Shown here piece by piece: positions 22,401 through 32,500 of a stretch of DNA of 64,000 nt. Source of the stretch: Pseudorasbora parva. Its lineage: Eukaryota > Chordata > Actinopteri > Cypriniformes > Gobionidae. A program made the translations under genes and the position numbers. The notes beneath the pieces are model-generated. The model did no database searches, was not told where the DNA came from, and was given only the letters and a program-made list of their open reading frames with translations. Within the stretch, counting starts at the first letter, position 1. Each line of letters opens with the position of its first letter. Location: contig NC_090185.1 in assembly GCF_024679245.1 (NCBI RefSeq), positions 24,851,926-24,915,925 of the forward strand. The letters run 5' to 3'.

Positions 22401-25400
22401 TCGGTGCTTGGACCGCTTCTCTTCTCCATCTACATGTCATCACTAGGCTCTGTCATTCAGAAACATGATTTTTCCAACCACTGCTACACTGATGACACAA
22501 ATCTACCTCTCGTTCCAGCCCGATGATCCGTCAGTAGCTTCTCACATTTCTGCCTGCCTGACAGACATTTCTTTCTGGATGATGGCCCAACACCACCTTC
22601 AACTTAAACCTAGACAGAACTGCTCGTGGTCTCAGCCAACCCAAACCTTTATCACAACTTCTCCACTCAGCTTGGTTAGTCAACCAGAACTCCATCCATG
22701 AGACTGGAAGTTGTGATTGATGATCAGTTAAACTAAACAGACCACATTGCCTATAGAGTAGTGCAGGTATGACGTCCCTTTAGCCCCTTTCACACTGCAC
22801 GTCGGACCCGCAATATTCCCGGAACATTGCCGGGTCGCCTTCTGTGTGAAAGCAACCACGTCCCGGGATTGATTACCGAATTCGACCCGGGTCGGGGACC
22901 TAATAATATTGCGGTATTCGACCCGGGACGAGCGCTGTGTGAACAAAAGCCGAAACTAATGCCGCAACGTGTACGTAGTTATCGTGCGACTCCTAGAGCT
23001 TGTTTTTTCAATAATACAACCCTGCAGTGCCAGAAGAGCTAGTCGGTGTTTTAAACGCAGAGAGTGTTCGTATACAAAAGAAACTCAAATTAAACAAGCA
23101 GAAATGTGCGCAAACTGGACACAAGTCGAGACCACAGAGCTCCTTACTATCCGCGCTGAAGCTGAGATCGCTCGCCATTATACGTCACATCAGGATGTCA
23201 CGTGTCAACTCGACCCGGGACCGTTACGGGTTGTGTGTGAAAAGTGCACATATTACGGTATTTCGCTGGCAGTGTGAATGGACCAAATCTAGCGACCCGG
23301 GAACAAATGCCAGGTCGCATTATCCGTGTATTTGCCGAAATTGCAGTGTGAAAGGAGCTTTTGTAAGCCAACTGGCAGTTAGCATCTTACCGGTTCCCTC
23401 AACAAAAACCCAATAGGATTTTCCCATAGGCTTTTGGATTAATTGCTAAAAAAAAACAAGCTCTGTGAACAAACAAGGGTTTATGAAAGTTGCACGTTTT
23501 GTCCATTAAATCAATCATCACAGATGAGCACAACTTATATGAATTTTGAAGTCTAAATGCATTTGCCAGAACTAAAAAGCTAAAGGTAGGCTATAAACGA
23601 ACTACACTACGGTTGCTTGACTTCACTAAGCTTCCGACAACCCTTTCAGTTATCATCTAAAACTTTTTCCCAGAACGCTTGAATTAGAATAGTTTATAAG
23701 AGCACAATTATGAGCATAATGAGGCTGTAAAAGCAGACTGAGCTTATCTGTTCAGCATGATTAATCTCCCGGCAGTCTTTGTAGTCCAAAATAGCAACTT
23801 TTTAGCAACCGTAATGACGGTAAAAGCTTCATAAAAATATATTTTTTAAAAATAATAAAAATAAAAATTCACGAGTGGGGCAATACTGATGGCATAACAT
23901 TGACCACCTCCCTAATATTATATCACTTTTGCTACCAAAACATCTCTGACCCATGGAGGCATGGACACAATAGACCCCTGAAGGTGTGCTGTGGTATCTT
24001 GCACCGAATGTTAGCAGCAGATCCTTTAAGTCTTGTAAGTTGCGAGACGGGGCCAGGGTCTGCAACAATGCTTAGGTGGTATGTGTCAAAGTAACAGTTA
24101 CATGGATGGCAGGACCCAAGGTTTCCCAGTCGAATATTGGCCAAAGCGTCACACCGCACCCGCTGGCTTACCTTCCTCCAATAGTGCATCCTGGTGCCAT
24201 GTGTTCCCCAGGTAAGCGACGCACACGCACCATCCACGTGATGTAAAAGAAAAACGTGATTCATCAGACCAGGCCACCTTCTTCCATTGTTCTGTGGTTC
24301 AGTTCTGATGCTCAAGTGCCCAATGTTGGTGCTTTTGGTGGTGGACAGGGGTCAGCAGTGGCACACTGACTGGTCTGCGGTTATGCAGCCCCATACGCAA
24401 CAAACTGTGTATTCTGACACCTTTCTATCAGAACCAGCATTAACTTCTAGAGTAATCTGATCTACCATAGCTCGTTTGTTTGATCGGACCAACACAGGTC
24501 AGCCTTCGCTCCCCACGTGCATCAATAAGCCTTGGCCACCCAAACCATGACCCTGTTCACCACTGTTCCTTCCTTCGACTACTTTTGATAGATACGGACC
24601 ACTGCAGACCAGGAACACCCCACAAGAGCTGCAGTTTTGGAGATGCTCTGACCCAGTCCTCTAGCAATCACAATTTGGCCCTTGTCAAACTTGCTCAAAT
24701 TCTTAAGCTTGCCCGTTTTTCCTGCTTCTAACACAAACTTTGAGGACAAAATGTTAACTTGCTGCCTAATATATCCAACCCACTAACAAGTGCCATGATG
24801 GAGAAAATCAATGTTATTCACTTCACCCGTCATAATGTTATGCCTGATCGGTGTATTCTATGTGGTAGAGTAAAATGTGAAAGTGTCTTTGAGCTTGTGT
24901 TAATCACAGACCTTCCTTCAGCCATTTAACTAAAAATCCCATTGACTTTAGGATGAAACCAACTGAACTGGAAGTGCTAAAATGCTAACTTGCTTCGGCC
25001 TACAAAGTTGTTATACCTGCACCAATCTATTGCTCTCCTCATTTGTAAGTCACAAATAATTTCTTAACTAAGCCTATAGTTTTGTTGTGAACAATCATTG
25101 TGTAAAAAAACAAACTACAGCATAAAGGTCTATTTAATTAAACAACGAAAAACAAATGCAGAAGGGAAACCTGTCTGTTTCTGATGGGGTAGTAGTGTGC
25201 AGGATGTCATGGTTACTCATCTCTTCCTGTTGGAAGAGATGCAAAGAAGGTCCCAGGGCTGACCTGCTTCCTTCCTCCGCGCCAACAAACAGACACAGTT
25301 TTCCACATCAGTGAAGGAAAACAACAGGACTGAATTGAATGTTCACATTAACGTTTAGACGACAAGAAAAGGAGACTAAACTGGCATAACAAATGTGTTT

Positions 25401-26604
25401 CTGGTTTCAGGCTGTAGGCAATGCGCCCAGCCGGTCGGTGGCCACTTGCTAATGGCATGACAGAGTGTGGAGGTTGGTTGGCCAACATGCAAGCCAGCAG
25501 ACATTGCTATGAAGCAAGGCTAAATATAACTCTACCATTGTTGCAGTCTGCCAGAGTGACTTTGCTGGGACACAGGAGAAGCTATTTAGGAGTTTTAGGT
25601 TAAAGTAATTTGTACAGTTTGGGTTGATGTGTTTCTCTTTACTTCATCATAAGGATTTCAAAACAAAAAGCGTTGCAAATAATTTGATTCAATTTATGGA
25701 CTCGCATGTGTTATGGACGCTATTGACAGATGAAGCAATAAATATGACTGATGTTTTCCTGTTGACAGACAAATGCTCAACATGTAGAACACTAATATGG
25801 CGACATGTCAACATGTAAAACAAAAAATGAAGCCAAAGATGTAGTCAATTAGGGTGATAGGTTGTTTCTGAAAAAACATTTTACGGTCCATTTTGAGGAA
25901 ACGTTTTTTGTGGTTTATCATCTTTGAAAAAAAGAAGAAGAAAAAAAGAACCGCATACTATGAACTTTAAACTAAACTTAAAATAAATTAAAAAAAACAC
26001 ACTCAGATAACTTTTAGTTGTCGTTCAAGAGAGCTGTGTGTAAAAAGTAACTGATGGTTATTCTAAAGAACAATAAGGAACCATGTTGGACGAATAGAAC
26101 GCTGGCATTTTAAAAGTAGAACGCCGAACCTCTGATTTAAAGTGACAGTACAGCGAAAATTCTATTATCACCCACGTTCGTTCTTTCTTCCGCGGAACAC
26201 AAAAGGACACAGTGACAGCCCCAGTCACACATTTCATTTTGTGTTCCACGAAAGACAGAAAGTCAAACAGGTTTGGGAACAACAAAACGTCAGTTCTTAA
26301 AGAGAAAATGGGGCAAATAAACATACATCAGAGGTCATAAACAACAATGGTAACAGTTAATAAAACAAAGAGTCACCCTCGTATTCAATTACTTATAACC
26401 GAGTCAACCATCACTCACCTTAAAATAACCCCCCTCATAGTGCGTGTTAGGGGGTCCGAAAATCGCGACTTCCCAGTTGTACAAGTCTGACTCGTCGACT
26501 AAAGTTATTTTGAAGCCTTCAACGGGCTCGTCCTGGAGACTTTTCAGCTCCAGCATTAAAGCCTTTTGTGAACTCGCAACATGGTGGTGTCTATGCTGAG
26601 CCAT
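13292..26604 (-). CDS. cdc34: Ubiquitin-conjugating enzyme E2 R1 (CDC34), 5 coding exons
   Basis: CDC34 is the E2 enzyme that works with SCF (cullin-RING) ligases to build Lys48 ubiquitin chains on cell-cycle regulators. Coding exons on the minus strand are 26604-26419, 15426-15340, 14227-14130, 13735-13601 and 13511-13292. All have AG/GT borders and sum to 726 nt (241 residues; human 236). The UBC fold includes [14 protein letters not shown], the HPN motif (KMWHPNIYE) and the catalytic cysteine in [12 protein letters not shown] (about residue 96). The CDC34-specific acidic loop [17 protein letters not shown] follows, then the acidic C-terminal tail ([17 protein letters not shown] ... SGTEDS) that binds the cullin basic canyon. 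The start [14 protein letters not shown] has a His-rich N terminus; the ATG is the only one in frame before SSQKAL. Intron 1 (15427-26418, ~11 kb) is filled with mobile elements. UBE2R2 is the main alternative; the N terminus and tail favour CDC34, but a/b paralogue assignment is not possible here. Confidence 0.95.
16413..16475. repeat. (CCAA)n-(CA)n compound microsatellite
   Basis: About five ccaa units pass directly into about 21 ca units, inside cdc34 intron 1. Confidence 0.95.
16972..17495. mobile_element. PIF/Harbinger-type MITE with TAA target duplication
   Basis: Terminal inverted repeats of about 45 bp: the left end agccctattcggacgggatt and the reverse complement of the right end agccttattctgacaggatt, both continuing into ttaacatggggacgtgg. 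TAA flanks both ends (16969-16971 and 17496-17498), the TWA duplication typical of PIF/Harbinger. It is 524 bp with no transposase, in cdc34 intron 1. Confidence 0.8.
17871..18343. mobile_element. MITE with ~50-bp terminal inverted repeats
   Basis: The left end ggccctgttttcagctgata and the reverse complement of the right end ggccctgtttacacctggta both continue into ttaa-atgcattt and a gatca-rich stretch. CTGA occurs immediately outside both ends. No coding sequence. The superfamily is not assigned. Confidence 0.6.
18406..18586. mobile_element. Angel-like foldback MITE
   Basis: An imperfect inverted repeat: aggtcttcaactctggtcct at the left and agcagagttgaagacctgt at the right, with inner arms ccactgtcctgcagagttta and ctttgcaggacagtggg. 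Length and core (tcctgcagagtttaactcca) match the zebrafish Angel MITE type. The whole unit can fold into one hairpin. Confidence 0.75.
18590..20833. other. cdc34 intron 1 sequence, no gene
   Basis: AT-rich intronic sequence. Around 19060-19500 several motifs recur (ttttcaaat, tccacact, aacgc), suggesting a decayed repeat, but I cannot find clean ends. No supported coding sequence. Confidence 0.4.
20834..21858 (+). mobile_element. Non-autonomous hAT element with BED-finger relic, copy 1
   Basis: The ends TAGGGGTGtcc and cgtgCAGCCCTA are hAT-like inverted termini. They are flanked by an exact 8-bp target duplication GTGCCAAA (20826-20833 and 21859-21866). Inside the left end are long inverted runs of ggttaaccg/cggttaacg. 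An internal frame near 21050-21130 encodes [18 protein letters not shown], the first half (W..HF..C..C) of a BED zinc finger as in hAT/ZBED transposases. The His pair and the rest of the transposase are missing. It is 1025 bp. A second copy lies inverted at 34040-35057. Confidence 0.93.
22378..22770 (+). pseudogene. L2-like LINE reverse transcriptase fragment
   Basis: Reading with frame changes, the plus strand gives [18 protein letters not shown] (RT motif with [11 protein letters not shown]), then [11 protein letters not shown], where the catalytic YADD box has become YTDD. Further on come [30 protein letters not shown] and finally DDQL before tDHIA-like sequence. This order is that of fish L2/CR1-type LINE ORF2. 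Several frameshifts and the altered active site show it is dead. It lies in cdc34 intron 1. Confidence 0.8.
22782..23359. mobile_element. Non-autonomous DNA transposon rich in 'gacccggg'
   Basis: Terminal inverted repeats: agcccctttcacactgca at the left and, as reverse complement of the right end, agctcctttcacactgca. TTT flanks both ends. The interior repeats cgacccggg and gtgtgaa in both orientations. No transposase. Several short frames cross it but none has a domain. The superfamily is uncertain. Confidence 0.6.
23884..24855 (-). mobile_element. Decayed Tc1/mariner element (family A)
   Basis: The ends are tactgatggcataacattga and, inverted, tgttatgcctgatcggtgta. The minus strand carries scattered transposase blocks in different frames: [24 protein letters not shown] and [10 protein letters not shown], in the arrangement of Tc1-type DD34E transposases. 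The catalytic core between them is largely deleted (only ~970 bp remain). It lies in cdc34 intron 1. Related sequence forms the right half of the chimera at 30205-31734. Confidence 0.8.
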
Positions 26605-26990
26605 ATTCCAAAAACAAACGATGAGGCATCCAAAATAACCCCACAAACGAGTTTGATACGTCCGTTTCGCTTAGTAGCCGTACACGCTGATGTCGAGCGA
26701 ACAAACCCGAGATAAATCACTCGATGACAATTTTCGCTTAGCGAGTACCAGCCCCAGCGGATTTGCTGTTAGCGTCGGGCATTTGAAGTCCCACGTTAAG
26801 CACCTGCCGTCGATATTATATGTGTTAAACTAATCAAGCGTTCCGCTAGTAAACAAACATGCAATACGGGGCAGCTTATTCACGAGTCTCGCGCCCTCCC
26901 CCCGCGTCACGGTGCCAGCAGCTGTAGACCACGTCCTCTTAATACGCCTACTGCAACCAATGGAGGAGGGCATGTCGAGTAGCTTAACCC
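26605..26990 (-). promoter_or_regulatory. cdc34 5'UTR and promoter region
   Basis: Immediately upstream of the cdc34 ATG the sequence becomes CpG-rich (cgcgccctccccccgcgtcacgg at 26890-26912). It contains an inverted CCAAT box (plus-strand aaccaatgg, 26955-26963) and a CRE half-site (minus-strand gTGACGc near 26905). No TATA box is evident, which fits a housekeeping CpG promoter. The transcription start is not determinable. Confidence 0.5.
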
Positions 26991-27122
26991 CACGAGCAAA
27001 ACACAACGGAAGTTAATATTTTAACAATGCTTAAATATATACTGCATTATCGATAATACGGTAAATATTAACGAAACATGTAAAAAAAAAAAAAAAAAAC
27101 ACTAAATTTGAAACATTATTGA

Positions 27123-27164
<42 letters not shown>
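27123..27164. repeat. (ATCT)n microsatellite
   Basis: About ten perfect atct units, seen directly. Confidence 0.95.
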
Positions 27165-27489
27165 AGTATACTATATAATTTTGACTCACACTATAAAAAA
27201 ACAGATATTGCATAAATTGAGTTAATCAATCCAATAAAACAGGTTATATTTTGTAAACTTCTAATGAATAGTTAAAACGTTACAGTAAACAACCAGATCC
27301 ATAAAACAGGAAACTAATGTGCTCTTAGCAAAAGGCATGGTTACACGCAAAAGTATTTCAATGTTGTTCAGATGCTAAATATTAACACTTAATGAAGAAG
27401 AAAAAAAGATTCACACACGATTGGAAACATAAAACATCTGCAATTGTTCAAACAGAGGCAAACATTTGTTCTACATGTACATGTATGAA

Positions 27490-27495
27490 TTTATT
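27490..27495 (-). terminator. Candidate poly(A) signal of ap3d1
   Basis: The minus strand reads accAATAAAttc about 2.1 kb after the ap3d1 stop codon. An alternative ATTAAA near 29210 is much closer to the stop. Use of either is inferred only. Confidence 0.3.
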
Positions 27496-29589
27496 GGTAC
27501 ACACAATAAACTATAGCATCCTTCTCCAACTCTTGGATGGACCTCTCAAGAACGTTGCTTGCACATTATTGGTCATTCTTTTTGCTCATTTATTCATCTT
27601 AAAACATTATATTACATCATACAGTCGGAAAATACATATGAAGGAGTTGGACAATACCTTCAAACGAAGAGCAATGAGAGTATATTTAATGAAAGCCAAA
27701 TCCAGCAATATCTGCACTATAACTTGCCAGAGGGAAAACCGTATTAGATTAGCTGGGCCACTTCACTTGAAAATCACATTTAACGGCTAAGTATTCATAT
27801 CTAATGGACCCCCTAAATCCCCCCCAAACCCCCTCTATTTAGATATATATAATCTATATATATATATAATAATTTAATGCAAAATGCAATTTTTTAAAAA
27901 ACATTCCGGGACATTTTTTTTTTTAATTTATGTACTCATAACAAATAAAAATACATTTTACCATCAAAAGGTATAGTATGGTGAAGCCAACTTTTACGTA
28001 AAAAAAAAAAAAAAGTTAACTAGAAAATAATTGCGACATTAAAGGAATGATAGGGGGAATTTTCTATGCAAGTGTTCATGTATTATTCAAAACCAAAAAA
28101 GTAGGCAAAAGTTTACATTCCTACCCATGCAAGTTAAAAATTTCAATGTGACTTGTAGCACATAATTCAGTCTTAAGTTGTTATACCAGAAACATTCTAT
28201 TGAAGTCACTTCTTGTTGATGATCTCGCTCGTACAGTGGAAAACACTTTCGTGAGCAGATAACCACTACTTTGGTTGCGTCCTTACAACCGAGCGCTACA
28301 GCGTGCTGGATCAGACAGTTAAACAGAGGAATTACTTACAGCATGTGCCTGAATTAGTACATTAGAGTGGAAAAAAAGGCATTTAACAGCATATTAAAAA
28401 AAAGTGAATCATTGTAATCTGCAAATGTACAAGACGGCAGTTCTAAGACAGGATGATGTCGAAGAGGCATTAGATAGATCCGAGACAGAGGAAAAGCGCA
28501 TTTAAGTTTTTAGGCTCCCTTATTTTCTTAAAGACAAGTTTTAGAAACACAAGGGATGACTTTGATATAATACTGTCCAGAAATATGAGATACTGTCCAT
28601 GTGTTAAATGGCATCTTTGAGGTTAGCGCTATCAGAATTTTCTTTCAAAGAGTATTTCAGTTCGCAACAAACAAAAATGGAAATCAATGGGGCAAGTGTA
28701 GTTATATGCCCATTGACTTCCATTGAGTACGCAACTGCATTTTTGGTCTGTTTTTTCATAAACTGAAGTACAAATCAAAATTATTCTGAGGTAAACAAGC
28801 AACCTAGAGATTTCATCCTGACGGAGATCATTAACTGGAACATAAAGTACAGGAATAACTACATTATATCGGATTTGAGAGACATCATATTGTTCATTTT
28901 GCCACTTGTATTAACCGCCATTATCCTGAGCAAAAGTTTGTTGGTGTGCAGTTGTATTAATTATATGCTACTGTAGTTAACAGGGTAGTTTTAGGACATT
29001 AGGACGCAAATAGTAGTGGGCCATCACATGGGATTGCAAGTATAAACGTGGTCTCGAACGCAACCCTGTGTACCTATAAGTCTTAACGAAATGTACAACT
29101 GCACTTGTGAGGCTCGGAGTGACATTAGTGCTCAGAGGCAGTTTGGGTGTTTCTGGTCTTCGAAAAAGCAACACAAACCTTGTAGGGAGCAGACAAGCTG
29201 ATGTTTAATGCAGAGAAAGGCGCTGATGGAGGTCAGGACAGAAACAAAACTCAACAAACAACACAAAGCAAAACGTTTAAAAAAAGAAAAAGCACACAAC
29301 TCAAGCGTCGACGACAACAAAAAATCCAGTTCTCAATCAAGATGAATGTCATGGACCGTTAAGACAATGGAAATAGCGTCAGAGAGACGAAGGATGCAGG
29401 ATGAAGTGTGAGATCAGACACACAGTCAAGGAGGGGAAACAAAGGCAAGAGACGGGCTTAAAAGAAGAACAGGGAACAACCGACCCAATAAATACAAAGG
29501 TTCAGAGGAGGGACACAAGTCTCAGAGCAGGATATATGATTCTGAGCGTGTGGGGGTTCAGGGGGTTTCTGGGCGGTGAGGGGTCACAA

Positions 29590-32500
29590 TCAGCACTTCG
29601 AGAAGGTCTGCTTGATTTCGTCCAGCACATTCCCCAGCAGCGATGGCTCGTCGCACTTGGCGTCGATGGAGACGGTCTGATCGGACTGGAAGAGAGAGAG
29701 ACGAGAGGGTTAGCATGATGAACCTGAACACTTTTTTTAATTAGGCACCATCCTAAAGTACTAAAATAATGCGTTGGTCGAAACATAATCAAGTTTCAAG
29801 AGGCCCACTCACGGTTTTGACCAGCAAACAGACGTGGTGACCCTGGATCGACCTGCTGTACATGGAGGCGCAGGAGTCAATCCTCTCCACAACTGTGAAA
29901 ACAGAAAATAAGAGAACAAAAGATTTAAGTTTTTTTTTATATTTTTAAACATATTACAGGCTTCTTTGTGAAGTCAGCGCACCGGAGAAGTGATGGTGGA
30001 AGCAGATCCTGGCCAGCAGGTGGTGGAAGGGCATGTTGACCCCCTCTAGCCGTAGAGAGGTGCCCTTCAGGTCGCCCGACTCCAGAAGCTTAGCATATGC
30101 GTCACTGACAACACAAGATACAAACATTCAGATGCATGAAATTACTCAGTACAACAAGATTACTTATTTAGTTCTAACCAATTAACAACAGCCCTAACAA
30201 ATGTATATCACTGACCACTTTTTAGGTACAACTGTTCAACTACTTGTTAACTCAAATATCTAATCAGCCAATCACATGGCAGCAACTCAATGTATTTAGG
30301 CACATAGACATGGTTAAGACAATCTACTGAGTTCAAATTCAAGTTCAAACAGAGCATGAGAATTGGGAGGAAAGGTGATTTCAGTAGCTTCGAACATGGC
30401 ATGGTTGTTGATGCCAGATGGGCTGGTTTGAGTATTTCAGAAACTGCTGATCTATTGGGATTTTCATGCACAACCATCTCAAGGGTTTACAGAAAATAGT
30501 CAGAAAAAGAGAACATATCCAGTGAGGGGCAAATCTGTGATTAGTGAAAATGCCTTGTTGATGCCTGAGGTCAGAGGAGAATGGCCAGACTGGTTCCAGC
30601 TGATAGAAAGGCAACAGTAACTCAAATAACCACTTGCTACAAGTACAACCAAGATCAACAAAAGCATCTCTGAACACACAACACGTCCAACTTTGAAGCA
30701 GATGGACTACAGAAGAAGACACACTGGTACCACTCCTGTCAGCAAGAATAGGAACTGAGGCTATAATGGGTTCACCAACACTGGACAATAGAAGATTGGA
30801 AAAATGTTTTCTGGTCTGATGGGCATCGATTTCTGATGCAAAATTCAGATCGTAGGGTCAGAATTTGATGTAAACAACATGAAGTATGGATCCATCGTAC
30901 CATTCTGTATCAACGCTTCAGGCTGATGGTGGTGTAATAGTGTGGGGGAAATTGTTTTGGCACACTCTGAGCCTCTTAATACCAAATGAGCATTGTTTAA
31001 ACGCCACAGCGTTATTTATTGTTGCTGCCCATGTCCATCCCTTTATGGCCACATTGTAGCATCTTCTAATGAAGGCCAAGTCAACGCCTCAAACTCATTG
31101 TTGTGCTCCTCAAACTGTAAAAGAAAACGTGATTCATCAGACTGGGCCACCTTCTTCTATTGCTCCATGGTCCAGATCTGATGCTCACATGCGATGTATC
31201 AATGTTGGTGGTGGACAGGGGTCAGTATGGGCACCCTGACTGGTCTGCGGTTATGCAGCCCCATACGCAACAAACTGCGATGCACTGTGTATTCAAACAC
31301 CTTTCTAACAGACCCAGCATTGACTTCTAGAGCAATTTGAGCTACAGTAGCTCGCCTGTTTGATTGGACCATTTGGGCAAGACTGTGCTCCTCACGTGCA
31401 TCAATAAGCCTTGGCTACCCATCACCCGTCACCGGTTCACCACTGTTCCTTTCTTGGACCCCTTTTGATAGATACGGACCACTGCAGACCGGGAACACCC
31501 CAAAAGAGCTGCAGTTTTGGAGATGCTCTGACCCAGTCGTCTAGCCAGCACAATTTAGCCCTTGTCTTACTCGCTCAAATCTCACCAATTTTTCCCGCTT
31601 TTAACACATTAAATTTGAGGCCAAAAATGTTCACTTGCTGCCTAATATATCCCACCCACTAATAGCTGCCGTGATGAAGAGATAATCAGTGTTGTTCACT
31701 TCACCGGTCATAATAGTATGTCTGATCAGTGTATATATGAAATTAGATAAAACAGTATCCATATAAATATACATTTACACATATATAGGGCGTTAAAAAT
31801 AAAATAGTATTCATAAACAGAGCACTTTATATACTATATATAACAGTGTATATATAATTAGATACATACATAAAACAATGTATATATCTATATATTTATA
31901 TAACGATAGAGCGATATATATGAAAAACAACACTATATGTAAACACATCACTGTGTTATACATAAACAGAGCACTCCAAATGTGTATACAGAGGTCAATT
32001 GAAGGTAACGTGTTCCTCACCTGTAGCAGGGAGTGGTGATCAGGTATGATGTGCATGTAAAGTGCAGTTTGAAGTCCAGTTTCTCATGAGTAGAGGATTC
32101 TTCAGACTACGCCAGAAAACAATTAATATGCACCTGAACAATACTAAAACACACTTCATGGAAATGTATGCGTTTTCGTGTGTATATGGGAGTTTCTTAC
32201 CTTAACTATAAAGGTGAGGGTTCCCTTTAGTTTCTGAGGCATGACGATACTCTGCACTGAGAACACGAAGCGAGCCTCATTGGAAACCCCTGGAAAAAAG
32301 ACCAAACACATGAGTAAATTCTGCCTAGTCAATGGCACTTTCAGGAGTATCACTATTCTGACCTGGTGGCAGTTGGAAGGGGACGGTGAGGCCATCGTGA
32401 GGTCCGGCTCCCTCTGGCCGCTGCAGTTTGGAGTTGAGGGAATCAAGCACATTGAACTCCATTGACTTAAGGAAGCTGTCGCACTTGTTCTCAAAGATGA

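Larger units (their letters stand above)
27000..29589 (-). other. Region between cdc34 promoter and ap3d1 stop; probable ap3d1 3'UTR
   Basis: No coding sequence. It includes an A-run near 27081-27099, an (ATCT)n microsatellite, another A-run near 27998 and, towards ap3d1, sequence likely to be its 3'UTR. Minus-strand signals are AATAAA at 27490-27495 and ATTAAA near 29205-29210. Confidence 0.4.

Noticed and set aside
22827..23416. Overlapping plus-strand ORFs of 71-129 residues
   Set aside because: They lie within a non-autonomous transposon with inverted ends and show no domain.
26404..26646. 80-residue ORF beginning [17 protein letters not shown] and running past the exon
   Set aside because: The real cdc34 start is the internal MAQHR at 26604, and the frame after GGYFK is intron beyond the GTGAGT donor.
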